The position numbers and the translations under genes were made by a program. A stretch of 64,000 nucleotides of DNA from an uncultured Bacilli bacterium (GTDB taxonomy: Bacteria > Bacillota_I > Bacilli_A > RF39 > UBA660): assembly GCA_934119955.1 (NCBI GenBank), contig CAKOSZ010000004.1, forward strand, positions 1-64,000, read 5' to 3'. The notes beneath the pieces were generated by a model. That model searched no databases, had not been told where the DNA came from, and saw only the letters and a program-made list of their open reading frames with translations. Of this stretch, positions 16,933 through 25,380 are shown one piece after another (positions within the stretch are counted from its first letter, which is position 1; each line of letters begins with the position of its first letter).

Positions 16933-17637
16933 ATGAATAGTGAATTTTTATTGTATTTAATTATTTGTTTTTCTTTAAGTTTTTTAATTGGAATTGAAAG
17001 ACAATATAGAAGAAGAGTAGTTGGTCTTAGAACAACTATCTTAGTTTCCTTAGGAGCATTCTTATTTGTAACATTCTCATTCTCAGTAGGAGCAGTTGAT
17101 ATTTCAAGAATTGCCAGTCAAGTAGTTGCTGGTATCGGCTTTTTAGGTGCGGGGGTAATTCTTAAAGATGGAAAAAAAATAAGAGGTTTAACAACTGCGG
17201 CTACTCTTTGGTGTGATGCTGCTGTTGGAATTCTTTGTGCCGGAGGAGCAATTGTTGAAGCAATAATAGGTACAGTTTTAATATTATTTGCTAATATAAT
17301 TCTTAGATATATAAACAAATTAATTAATGCTCTTAGTGATTCAAAGAATAAAAAAGGAGAATATTTACTAATTATTAAATTAAATAAAGATGATTTAAAA
17401 GATATTAAAAAGTTAGTAAAAACTACTTTAACTGATTTAAAAATAAATGATTATAATACAAGTATAAAAAATACTAATAAAGAAACTACTATAACTTATA
17501 ACTTTTCTTTATATAAAAAAGAATTTTCTAAGTTAGAAGATTTACTTGATTTATTAAATAATAAATATAAATTAAATAGTATCGAAATTAAAACTTTAAA
17601 TGAATATAATGTTGAAGAATTAGAAGAAGAATTATAA
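16933..17637 (+). CDS. MgtC/SapB family membrane protein
   Basis: The 234-residue protein has about four hydrophobic helices in residues 1-140 and a cytoplasmic alpha/beta C-terminal domain (about 145-225). SFLIGIERQYRRRVVGLRTT and QVVAGIGFLGAGVILKDGKKIRGLTTAATLW are the family hallmarks. MgtC proteins are linked to growth in low magnesium or acid and to modulation of membrane energetics; the family does not define a transport substrate. A likely extended -10 box TGCTATACT (16903-16911) precedes AGAGG and the start, so it has its own transcript. Confidence 0.9.
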   Translation: MNSEFLLYLIICFSLSFLIGIERQYRRRVVGLRTTILVSLGAFLFVTFSFSVGAVDISRIASQVVAGIGFLGAGVILKDGKKIRGLTTAATLWCDAAVGILCAGGAIVEAIIGTVLILFANIILRYINKLINALSDSKNKKGEYLLIIKLNKDDLKDIKKLVKTTLTDLKINDYNTSIKNTNKETTITYNFSLYKKEFSKLEDLLDLLNNKYKLNSIEIKTLNEYNVEELEEEL

Positions 17638-17665
17638 AAAGACTTTGTTTTATGCAAGGTCTTTT
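17637..17665. terminator. Bidirectional terminator
   Basis: AAAAGACTTTG (17637-17647) pairs with CAAGGTCTTTT (17655-17665) with one G-U pair. It ends both mgtC and the convergent minus-strand gene. Confidence 0.75.
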
Positions 17666-18587
17666 AGTTTTCTTGTTTATTTTCTTCTAAATTATAAATA
17701 AAATAATTAATATCGGTTAAAGCATTATCCTTAGTAATGGGAGGAGTTGTAAAGTATAACTCTTTATTTAATAATTTTTCAATTACACTTTCAACAAATG
17801 TTTTAAATCTTTTGGCAAGTTCAATACTATTATTAGTCATATTTCTTTGATTATCAGGAGATAAAACTAAATTATCATATTCATCTATTAAATTAGTATA
17901 TTCATTGTAAAAATCATTTGCTTTATCAACAACATCAGGGTATATTGGATCACATTCTCCTCTTATATAGGTTGCAATACTTGCCATTAATTTATTAAAA
18001 CCATATTCATAATCAATAACATAAATAGGATCAAGTTCATTTTTATTAATTAATCTTTCAAGTACTAAAACATAAACATTCATTTCATAAACTGTGTTGG
18101 TATTTAAAGAGTTATAGTAAAAACAAAAACAATCTTGATTATTTATACTATCACTTAATTCTTTGGAAAAATTAATAAATTCATTAGCAATTTGTAAGGC
18201 TCTTTCATTGACACTTTCAAGAGATTTAATTAAAGCATCAGTAGGATTTGGAAGACCAGGTTTTAAATTTAATTCTTTTTTAGTAATATTTGTATTCATA
18301 TTATAATTAAATAATTTATTAGTTAATTCTTCTAGTTTAAGAGTATAACTAGTTACAAAGATATCACTATTTAAAGCAACACTTGGAATATTATAATTTG
18401 CATAATTATTAGTAATTTCACTTCCTAAAATTTCACATTGCTTGGCAAGATCAGATGATTTTTTTATATATTCTTCATAATACGGAGGCAGTGACAATTC
18501 AACTCTTGCACAAAACTCACGTAATGTTCTTAAATAATATAAATTACTAATTAAAGTACTTTCTATAAATTTACTATCACTTAACAT
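17664..18587 (-). CDS. Helical protein, DUF2935-like
   Basis: A soluble, almost wholly helical 307-residue protein. It appears to contain two related four-helix halves (about 5-145 and 150-290); the first begins with a stretch like NLYYLRTLREFCARVELSLP that resembles DUF2935, a duplicated ferritin-like family of Firmicutes with no established function. Most metal-ligand His residues that DUF2935 would have are not obvious here, so the match is tentative. It is a single gene with GGTG in front of the ATG, divergent from the SPFH gene. Confidence 0.5.
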   Translation of the reverse strand: MLSDSKFIESTLISNLYYLRTLREFCARVELSLPPYYEEYIKKSSDLAKQCEILGSEITNNYANYNIPSVALNSDIFVTSYTLKLEELTNKLFNYNMNTNITKKELNLKPGLPNPTDALIKSLESVNERALQIANEFINFSKELSDSINNQDCFCFYYNSLNTNTVYEMNVYVLVLERLINKNELDPIYVIDYEYGFNKLMASIATYIRGECDPIYPDVVDKANDFYNEYTNLIDEYDNLVLSPDNQRNMTNNSIELAKRFKTFVESVIEKLLNKELYFTTPPITKDNALTDINYFIYNLEENKQEN

Positions 18588-18679
18588 ATTTCACCAATTA
18601 AATATATGTTTTAGATGTAAATAAATGTTAAAAATTGTGTTAATAAAAAATGTTAAGTTTAAAAAATAATTAAAAGTTA

Positions 18680-18761
18680 TGATATAATTATTTTGTTAGG
18701 ATTAATTAGAAGATTTTATACCTACTTTTATGTTTATTTGCAATTAAAAATATGCTATAAT
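18680..18761 (+). promoter_or_regulatory. Two candidate extended -10 promoters before the SPFH gene
   Basis: TGATATAAT (18680-18688) and TGCTATAAT (18753-18761) both match the extended -10 form TGnTATAAT, without a convincing -35 box. They lie 109-180 bases upstream of the SPFH start, so the transcript would have a long A+T-rich leader in which I see no clear structure. Confidence 0.4.
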
Positions 18762-18869
18762 AAAAATATATGGTTAGAACTTTGTAATTAAGAAACTAAT
18801 TATATTAAATTAAATATTATTTTATAATATTAAAATTAGTAAAAGATAAGTAGAAAGAGAGGAAATAAT

Positions 18870-20015
18870 ATGGGATTTATTAAAGCTTTTACTGGTGCCT
18901 TAGGAGGTACGCTTGCTGATGAATGGAAGGATTTCTTTATACCTAGAAGTGATGTAACAGCAACATCTGGGGTATTTAGAGCTGTTAAAAGAGGAACAGA
19001 TGCTGGACGTGGTTCTAACACAAAAGGATCTGAAAATGTTATTACTAATGGTAGTAAAATAGTTGTACCAGAAGGAACAGCCTTAATAACTATGCAAGAT
19101 GGTATGATAACTGGTTGTATTACAGAACCAGGTGGATTTATTTATCAAAGTAATGATTTAAATTCTCAATCATTTTTAGCAGGTAATGGACTTGGATCAA
19201 GTTTAAAGGCTTCATGGGAAAGATTTAAATTTGGAGGAATTCCTGCAGCTGAACAAATGGGATTTTATGTTAACTTAAAAGAAATTCCAGGAAATAAATT
19301 TGGAACTCAAACAGAAATATTCTGGGATGATGCATTTTTAGGAACCCAAGTAGGTGCAATCACGAGAGGAACTTATTCTTTAAAAATAACTGATCCAATT
19401 TTATTTATTAAAAATTTTGTTCCAACAGAATATTTGAGACCAGATTCACCTGTATTTGATTTTGCTGATATGGATAATGTTGCAGGGGAACAATTATTTA
19501 ATGAAGTAGTAGGTAGTTTATCATCTGCATTTTCAATTTATACAAACGATCCAAGTAAAGGAAATCGTATTACTAAAATTCAAAGTGATGGAGTAGGATT
19601 TGCAAATAGTTTATCCCAAGCAGTAGAAGATGCTTATAAATGGAAAAGTGATAGAGGACTTGAAATTGTAAAAGTTGCTGTTACTGCTATTGAATACGAT
19701 GAAGATACTAAAAAACTTCTTAGTGATGTTAAAAAGGCTGATGCATTGTCTGGGGCAAGAGGAAACTCATTTATGCAACAATCAGTTGCTCGTGGACTTG
19801 AAGCAGCAGGAAATAATGGTGGATCAGGTATGGCTTTCATGGGAATGGGAGTAAATGCAGCAGGTAGTACAATAGGAGCACTTCAACAACCAGTTGAAAC
19901 TAAAAAAGAAGAAGATCCATATGAAAAATTAACTAAAATGAAACAATTAGTTGATGCCGGAGTTTTAACTCAGGAAGAATTTGATAAAGCCAAAAAAGAT
20001 TTATTAGGTTTATAA
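18870..20015 (+). CDS. SPFH domain / virion core protein-like with SHOCT tail
   Basis: The 381-residue protein resembles B. subtilis YdjI and the so-called virion core (lumpy skin disease virus) family. An SPFH-like domain covers about residues 20-290 (VVPEGTALITMQDG, then FWDDAFLGTQVGAITRGTYSLKI), then a Gly/Ala-rich linker, and a short C-terminal SHOCT-type helical hairpin, KMKQLVDAGVLTQEEFDKAK. In B. subtilis the equivalent gene belongs to an envelope-stress unit with PspA; no pspA is adjacent here. The next gene, a zinc-ribbon protein, starts one base after its stop. Confidence 0.8.
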   Translation: MGFIKAFTGALGGTLADEWKDFFIPRSDVTATSGVFRAVKRGTDAGRGSNTKGSENVITNGSKIVVPEGTALITMQDGMITGCITEPGGFIYQSNDLNSQSFLAGNGLGSSLKASWERFKFGGIPAAEQMGFYVNLKEIPGNKFGTQTEIFWDDAFLGTQVGAITRGTYSLKITDPILFIKNFVPTEYLRPDSPVFDFADMDNVAGEQLFNEVVGSLSSAFSIYTNDPSKGNRITKIQSDGVGFANSLSQAVEDAYKWKSDRGLEIVKVAVTAIEYDEDTKKLLSDVKKADALSGARGNSFMQQSVARGLEAAGNNGGSGMAFMGMGVNAAGSTIGALQQPVETKKEEDPYEKLTKMKQLVDAGVLTQEEFDKAKKDLLGL

Positions 20016-20016
20016 A

Positions 20017-21480
20017 ATGAGTAATAAATTAAACAAAGAAGAATTAGAGAATAAAAACTCTAATTCTTCTAATGATTTAGATAAAAAAATAATAAATACT
20101 AAAAATAACTTAGGAAATGGACAAGACAAATGTCCTAAATGCGGGGCAACCGATATATCTTTAAATACTAAAACTGGAAAACTTCGTTGTAATTTCTGTC
20201 GCCATGAGTTTGAGCCAAGAAAACTTGCTAAAATGGAAAAAGATATTAGCAAACTAAAAGGTAAAGTAGTTGGAAGTGGAGCAACAAATATTAAAAAAGA
20301 TAGTTTAGACATAATTACTTTAAAATGTACAAGTTGTGGTGCTTCGGTTGTTGTTGATACTAAACAAGTTTTAACATCTAGATGCCATTGGTGTAGAAAT
20401 ACGTTATCAATAAATGAACAAATTCCAAATGGAAGTGTTCCAGATACCGTTTTACCTTTTAAAATTACTAAAACTGAGGCTAAAAATGAAATAGAAAAAT
20501 TTGTTTTTAAAAGAAAGTTCTTTGCAAATTCTAACTTTAAAAATGAATTTACAACTGAAAATATCATGGGAGTATATTTACCATATATGATAGTTGATGT
20601 TAATTCTCATGCTAAACTAATTGGTCAAGGAGAACATGAAGTAAGAAGTTATACAGAAGAAATAGGAGATAGAAGAGAAACTTATTATGATGCGGATTTA
20701 TATAATGTAGAAAGAGAATTTGATTTTACAATAGAAGGATTAACAGTTGAATCTAGTAAAGATAAATTAGATAAAACAAATGCTAGAACTAATAACATAA
20801 TAAATGCTATTATGCCATTTGATACTGAAAATTGTTTAGAATGGAATGCTAATTATTTAAAAGATTATACTTCTGAAAAACGCGATACTGATGTTAATGA
20901 TTTAGAAGCCTTAGTTAATACTCAGGCAAAAGATATTTCTAAATTTGCTGCTAATAAATCAGTAGAGTTTTATGATCGAGGAGTAAGATGGGACAAAGAA
21001 AACTTAGATGTTATAGGTGAACAATGGAAATCAGCATATTTACCAGTTTGGCTTTATAGTTACTACGAAAAAGAAAAAAATATTTTACATTATGTTTGCG
21101 TAAATGCTAGAACTAAAAAAACTATGGGAAGTGTTCCAATTAATAAAACTAAATTATTTATAATATCTATTCTAGTTGAAATTATAGGAATTATTCTTAT
21201 GTTAGTTTTAAAAAATGATGATGATTATTGGCCATACCTTTTCCTTGCAAGTGGTTTTGTCTATTATTTGGTAATTTATAATAGATATAGAAATTCAGGA
21301 GCAAGACATAAGTATGAAACTGAAACTAAAACTAATATAACTAATCTAGTAAAAACTGATAACTTTATAAAACATGAAAAACGTTTATCAAATTCCTTTA
21401 TGACAGGTGCTAATAATAAAATGGTTTCTGGAACAACTGTAAATGTAATAGATCAAATTAATCAAAAATTAAATAAATAA
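20017..21480 (+). CDS. Zinc-ribbon membrane protein, YdjG-like
   Basis: A 487-residue protein with two N-terminal zinc ribbons (CPKCGATDIS...CNFC at about 38-62 and CTSCGASVVV...CHWC at about 107-130), a long conserved soluble domain, two hydrophobic helices at about 388-430 (LFIISILVEIIGIILMLVL and the next one), and a Ser/Asn-rich tail. This architecture matches TFIIB-type zinc-ribbon proteins such as YdjG that are encoded beside YdjI-like SPFH proteins. They probably act together at the membrane; the biochemical role is unknown. Confidence 0.75.
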   Translation: MSNKLNKEELENKNSNSSNDLDKKIINTKNNLGNGQDKCPKCGATDISLNTKTGKLRCNFCRHEFEPRKLAKMEKDISKLKGKVVGSGATNIKKDSLDIITLKCTSCGASVVVDTKQVLTSRCHWCRNTLSINEQIPNGSVPDTVLPFKITKTEAKNEIEKFVFKRKFFANSNFKNEFTTENIMGVYLPYMIVDVNSHAKLIGQGEHEVRSYTEEIGDRRETYYDADLYNVEREFDFTIEGLTVESSKDKLDKTNARTNNIINAIMPFDTENCLEWNANYLKDYTSEKRDTDVNDLEALVNTQAKDISKFAANKSVEFYDRGVRWDKENLDVIGEQWKSAYLPVWLYSYYEKEKNILHYVCVNARTKKTMGSVPINKTKLFIISILVEIIGIILMLVLKNDDDYWPYLFLASGFVYYLVIYNRYRNSGARHKYETETKTNITNLVKTDNFIKHEKRLSNSFMTGANNKMVSGTTVNVIDQINQKLNK

Positions 21481-21515
21481 AATATTAAAAGTGTGCTTAC
21501 TCTTTTTGACATTAA

Positions 21516-21544
21516 TTGACAATAAAAAAGATAAATGATATAAT
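21516..21544 (+). promoter_or_regulatory. Near-consensus promoter
   Basis: TTGACA (21516-21521), 17-base spacer, TATAAT (21539-21544) with TG one base before it: the closest match to the vegetative consensus in the window. A second TTGACA lies ten bases upstream. The leader to the next ATG is only about 17 bases. Confidence 0.8.
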
Positions 21545-21567
21545 ATCCCTGTTTTTAGGGGGTAATT

Positions 21568-22140
21568 ATGAATAATAAAGAAAATCTTGCAAAAGACAAA
21601 AATATTCTAATAAATGTGAAAAATAATGAAGAAGCATGGCTAAATTCAACTTATGATAATTTAAAAAAATATGTTCAATTTAATAAAATATCATTAGATG
21701 AATACCAAAATTATTTTCAAATATTAAAACAAGCAATTGCTAATAAAAGTTTAGATAAACCATTTAAATATGTTGAAGCCTTATATAACGCTAGTGTTAT
21801 TATTAAATATGAAGATGAAGAAATAATTTATCAAAATATAAAATCACAACTAGAAGTTTTATTAAAAAAATCTTCTTTTATAGAAGCCTTTGAAATGATA
21901 TCTAATTTTTATAATCAAAAAACAAATAATCTTAATTACATAGTTTACAAAATGGCTTATGGTTTAATTAATTTAAGTGAAATGTTTGCTAGTAAAGATA
22001 TTATTACTGAGGAATTTATTACTTATTTAATAAATGTTAAGGTTAAATGTGATGAAGAATATCAAAATCAAGAAGTTAAAAAATATAAAGAAAAATTAGA
22101 AATTCTTTTAAGTGAAATGAGAAATAAAAAAGTTAAATAA
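21568..22140 (+). CDS. Uncharacterised helical protein
   Basis: The 190-residue protein is all helical and highly charged, with no signal peptide, membrane helix or cysteine-rich motif. I do not recognise a family. Helices of about 30 residues suggest a TPR-like or bundle fold. It is driven by its own very strong promoter and follows the SPFH/zinc-ribbon pair in the same direction. Its 3' neighbour is convergent. Confidence 0.5.
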   Translation: MNNKENLAKDKNILINVKNNEEAWLNSTYDNLKKYVQFNKISLDEYQNYFQILKQAIANKSLDKPFKYVEALYNASVIIKYEDEEIIYQNIKSQLEVLLKKSSFIEAFEMISNFYNQKTNNLNYIVYKMAYGLINLSEMFASKDIITEEFITYLINVKVKCDEEYQNQEVKKYKEKLEILLSEMRNKKVK

Positions 22141-22161
22141 TTTAAAATACATTTAGAAATA

Positions 22162-22608
22162 TTAGTTTCTCCAATAAGGAGTACCACACCAATTATTACT
22201 AAATGTATTTTTTATTTCATGACTTATAACCCCAATAGTATTACTTTGAATTTTAATTCCACTTTTTAAAGTAATAGTTGAGTTACTTGTAAGAAGAAAA
22301 TGTTTATTTACTTTTTTTCTTACAGAAAAACGTAAAATTTGAACTTGATAAGGAATTATATCATCTAAATTAATAGTTAAAGTATTAGATAAATTATCAT
22401 ATTTATACTTATTACTACTTGTTTTTATTCCATTTATTATTAAACTTCCTGTAATAAAATCAACAAGTTTGGAATTAATTATATCAGTTATAATAGAACT
22501 AGTATAAGTTTTATCTGTTTGATTAGTAATTTTTAGAGTATAAAAAAGATTACCTGTACCAAAATTAACTTTATCTATACTTTTAATTAAACCTATTTCA
22601 TCTATCAT
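22162..22608 (-). CDS. DUF11-like beta-sandwich protein
   Basis: The 148-residue protein holds one DUF11 repeat (Pfam surface beta-sandwich): GLIKSIDKVNFGTGNLFYTL opens it, and ITNQTDKTY and the LIINGIKTSS strand follow. DUF11 repeats normally occur in large cell-surface proteins after a signal peptide; here a single repeat stands alone without one. The ATG lies within the stop of the small upstream frame (ATGA overlap), so translation is probably coupled. It could be the remnant of a larger surface protein or a small structural protein of unknown role. Confidence 0.5.
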   Translation of the reverse strand: MIDEIGLIKSIDKVNFGTGNLFYTLKITNQTDKTYTSSIITDIINSKLVDFITGSLIINGIKTSSNKYKYDNLSNTLTINLDDIIPYQVQILRFSVRKKVNKHFLLTSNSTITLKSGIKIQSNTIGVISHEIKNTFSNNWCGTPYWRN

Positions 22609-22691
22609 ATTAATAACTTCTTATTTGAAGTAAGCAAGGTTAAAATATTATTATAAGTACCAATTGAAGTTACACTATTTTCTAATTTCAT
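22605..22691 (-). CDS. Small upstream ORF coupled to DUF11-like gene
   Basis: A 28-residue frame (starts MKLENSVTSIGTYNNI, ends TSNKKLLI) preceded by AGGT at ribosome-binding distance. Its TGA overlaps the next ATG. It may be a genuine small protein, a leader that couples translation, or the displaced N-terminus of the DUF11-like protein after a frameshift. The overlap with a proper ATG favours coupling over frameshift. Confidence 0.35.
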   Translation of the reverse strand: MKLENSVTSIGTYNNILTLLTSNKKLLI

Positions 22692-22792
22692 TAATACCTA
22701 CATTTAAATTTATGAAATAAAATTGTAATATTTTCTTGATTTTTCGATAAAAGTTAAAAAAATATGATAAAATAGAAAAAGGAGTTGATAAT

Positions 22793-24076
22793 ATGAGTGA
22801 TAAAAAATCTAATAATTGGTTAAAACTTGATAATGCGGCTACTATTTATCCATCTACTTTATCAAGAAAATTTGCTGCTATGTTTAGACTTACAGTTACT
22901 TTAAAAGATGATATTGATGTTAATATTTTATCTAAGGCTTTAAATAATGTAATAGATAGATTTCCAACTTTTAAATATAAATTAAAAAAAGGTTTATTTT
23001 GGTATTATTTTAAAAAAACTACTAAAAAAACAATTATTGAAAAAGATTATAATAATCCTATGTTAAGAATTAATTTTCAAAAAAATAATAATTACATGTT
23101 TCGAGTAAGATATTATAAAAATAGAATAGCAGTTGAATACTTTCATGCTTTAACAGATGGTTATGGGGGAACTATTTTTATTTCCACCTTAATAGGGGAG
23201 TATATAAGACTTAAATACAAGGAAAATATTACTTATAATGATTATTGTCTAGATCCTAAAAGTAAACCATCAGAAGAAGAAGTGAGAGATGATTTTTATC
23301 AATATGCTAAATGTGATATTAAAACAACGCTAGAAAAAGAAGAATTTGCTTATCACTATAAAGGTAGTTTAGAAAATAAAAATATTTTAAATATAATAAC
23401 CTCTATTATTCCCCTTAAATCATTAAAAGAATTAGCAAATAAATATGATGTAACAATAACTTGTTTATTAGTTTCTTTATTTATTCTTAGTATTCAAGAA
23501 ATGTATTTGAAAGATAAGAAAAAGAAAAATAGACCAATTAAAGTATCAGTTCCAGTTAATTTAAGAAAATATTATAATAGTAAAACTATGAGAAATTTTT
23601 CTTCTTATTTAAATATTGGAATAGATTTAAAATATGGAACTTATTCATTTGAAGAGATAATTAATATAGTTAAAAATACAATGGAATTAAACTTAACTGA
23701 GAAAAAACTAAATGCTAAGTTTTCAGCTAATGTAAAATTAACTAATAATATTTTTATAAGAATAATGCCTTTATTTATAAAAAAACCAGTTATGTCAATT
23801 GTAGAACTTATGATGGGAGATAGATATGCAACGACTACTTTATCAAATCTTGGCTTAATTAAATTACCAAAAGAAGTAGAAAAATATGTCAAAGAAATGA
23901 ATTTTATTCTTGGTAGATCAAGAGGTAAACCATCATCTTGTTCCTGTGTTTCTTATAGAGATAATTTATATTTAACATTTTCAAGAAATATAAAAGAAAG
24001 TGAATTTGAAAGAATAGTTTTAACTAAATTAGTTGAACTTAATATACCAGTTTTAGTAGAAAGTAATAGGAGGTAA
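22793..24076 (+). CDS. Condensation/alcohol acyltransferase-like protein
   Basis: The 427-residue protein belongs to the BAHD/condensation/PapA acyltransferase superfamily. The HXXXDG active-site box is FHALTDGYGG at about residues 118-127, and the C-terminal half carries SVPVNLRKYYNSKTMRNFSS, similar to the DFGW-region strand exchange of this fold. Such proteins in Firmicutes are annotated as alcohol acetyltransferases; the true donor and acceptor are unknown. GGAG precedes the ATG. The DUF6320 gene follows after one base, an association common in Firmicutes. Confidence 0.75.
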   Translation: MSDKKSNNWLKLDNAATIYPSTLSRKFAAMFRLTVTLKDDIDVNILSKALNNVIDRFPTFKYKLKKGLFWYYFKKTTKKTIIEKDYNNPMLRINFQKNNNYMFRVRYYKNRIAVEYFHALTDGYGGTIFISTLIGEYIRLKYKENITYNDYCLDPKSKPSEEEVRDDFYQYAKCDIKTTLEKEEFAYHYKGSLENKNILNIITSIIPLKSLKELANKYDVTITCLLVSLFILSIQEMYLKDKKKKNRPIKVSVPVNLRKYYNSKTMRNFSSYLNIGIDLKYGTYSFEEIINIVKNTMELNLTEKKLNAKFSANVKLTNNIFIRIMPLFIKKPVMSIVELMMGDRYATTTLSNLGLIKLPKEVEKYVKEMNFILGRSRGKPSSCSCVSYRDNLYLTFSRNIKESEFERIVLTKLVELNIPVLVESNRR

Positions 24077-24077
24077 T

Positions 24078-24764
24078 ATGTCATATTGTGTTAATTGTGG
24101 AGTTAAATTAAAAAATAGTGAGAAAGTTTGTCCTTTATGTAATACCGAAGTAATTAATCCTAAAAAAGAAGAATATAAACCAGTTTATTCAGGTACAATT
24201 GAAGAATATAAACATATTAATTATAAATATGTTTGTAAATTAATAACAGTTATTTTACTTGTAATGTCTTTAATTACTATGTTTTGTGATCTATTAATAT
24301 CTAAAAAAGTAACTTGGTCAATTTATGTACTTGTATCAATTATTTATTTAGATAGTAAATTATCATTTTTCCTTTTTAAAAGAAAAAGTATTCCTTTAAT
24401 AATAGAACTATTATCTAGTGAAATATTAATGTTTGTAATTGCTTATTTAAATAATGGACTTCATTGGTTTTTATATTTAGTATGTCCTTTTATCTTTATT
24501 GTATGGTTATATATTATTTTATGTATCTTTGTTTTTTCTAATAAAAAATACGACTTATTAAAAAGATTTGCAGTTTCATTTGCTTTTATTTCAATTTTAT
24601 TATTAACAATTGAATCATGTATAGATTTATTTAAATATGAAAAAATAGTTTTTAACTGGTCAATATATGCAGTTTTACCAATTACAATTATTAGTATTAT
24701 AATTTTTATAATATCTTATAATAAAAAGTTAATTGATGAAATAAAACAAAGAATATTTATTTAA
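24078..24764 (+). CDS. DUF6320-like zinc-ribbon membrane protein
   Basis: The 228-residue protein starts with a zinc ribbon, SYCVNCGVKLKNSEKVCPLC, then TEVINPK, followed by about six hydrophobic helices between residues 55 and 220. This layout fits DUF6320 proteins, which are regularly encoded beside condensation-type acyltransferases. The role is not known; a membrane partner of the acyltransferase is plausible. AGGAGG overlaps the upstream stop region. Confidence 0.65.
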   Translation: MSYCVNCGVKLKNSEKVCPLCNTEVINPKKEEYKPVYSGTIEEYKHINYKYVCKLITVILLVMSLITMFCDLLISKKVTWSIYVLVSIIYLDSKLSFFLFKRKSIPLIIELLSSEILMFVIAYLNNGLHWFLYLVCPFIFIVWLYIILCIFVFSNKKYDLLKRFAVSFAFISILLLTIESCIDLFKYEKIVFNWSIYAVLPITIISIIIFIISYNKKLIDEIKQRIFI

Positions 24765-24807
24765 ATTAAATTATATGTTAAAATTAATTTAAAAGGAGAA
24801 TAAAAAT

Positions 24808-25203
24808 ATGGATGAAAGTGTTTTTAAAATAGTTTTTATAATAATATTTGTTTTAGCAATAGGAATATTTGTTTTTACTTTTCTAATGATGTTTAGTCCT
24901 AAATTAAGAAATAAAATGATGAAAAGAGAATTAAAAGCAACTAAGAATATGTTTCAAAGTTTAACTGATGATTTAAAAGATTTACAAAGTACGTCAATTA
25001 AAATAAAAAAAGAAATATTAGATGAAAACAAAGATGATTTAGAAAGTATTGAAAGACAAGAAGCAAGTATTAAAGGAGAAGGTATTAAGATAAAGGCTAG
25101 TGCTTTAAAAAGTGGTTTAACTAGTGATATATACTGTAAAAAATGTGGTAAGAAAATACCAAATGACAGTATCTATTGTAAAGACTGTGGGGCAAAACAG
25201 TAA
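24808..25203 (+). CDS. Single-helix membrane protein with C-terminal zinc ribbon
   Basis: The 131 residues consist of one N-terminal hydrophobic helix (about 7-29), a charged coiled-coil-like middle, and a C-terminal zinc ribbon CKKCGKKIPNDSIYCKDCG. The topology suggests a cytoplasmic zinc ribbon held at the membrane. AAGGAGAA precedes the ATG. It probably belongs to the acyltransferase/DUF6320 unit; no specific function can be assigned. Confidence 0.6.
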   Translation: MDESVFKIVFIIIFVLAIGIFVFTFLMMFSPKLRNKMMKRELKATKNMFQSLTDDLKDLQSTSIKIKKEILDENKDDLESIERQEASIKGEGIKIKASALKSGLTSDIYCKKCGKKIPNDSIYCKDCGAKQ

Positions 25204-25219
25204 AAATATATATTTATTG

Positions 25220-25247
25220 GGAGTAATCAGTAAAGATGCTCCTTTTT
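25220..25247 (+). terminator. Rho-independent terminator
   Basis: GGAGTAATC (25220-25228) pairs with GATGCTCC (25235-25242) with one bulge and one G-U pair, then five T. It ends the acyltransferase unit. Confidence 0.55.
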
Positions 25248-25340
25248 ATTATAGAAATTAAACTTTGACTATTAAAAAAATACAAGAAAAAAATTTATTT
25301 TTTAATTTTAAAAATATAAAATTAAAACAAAAAAAAGGAT

Positions 25341-25369
25341 AAAAAAAATACTTAAATTATTAAGTATTT
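25341..25369 (-). terminator. Rho-independent terminator, minus strand
   Basis: Read on the minus strand, AAATACTTAA and TTAAGTATTT form a perfect ten-base-pair stem with a four-base loop, followed by a run of eight T. It lies eleven bases after the stop of the 25381-26232 gene. Confidence 0.75.
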
Positions 25370-25380
25370 TTTATAGAAAA

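Noticed and set aside
22605..22691. Simple frameshift joining the 28-residue frame to the DUF11 repeat
   Set aside because: The ATGA junction and the natural domain start right after the second ATG fit translational coupling better; kept only as an alternative.
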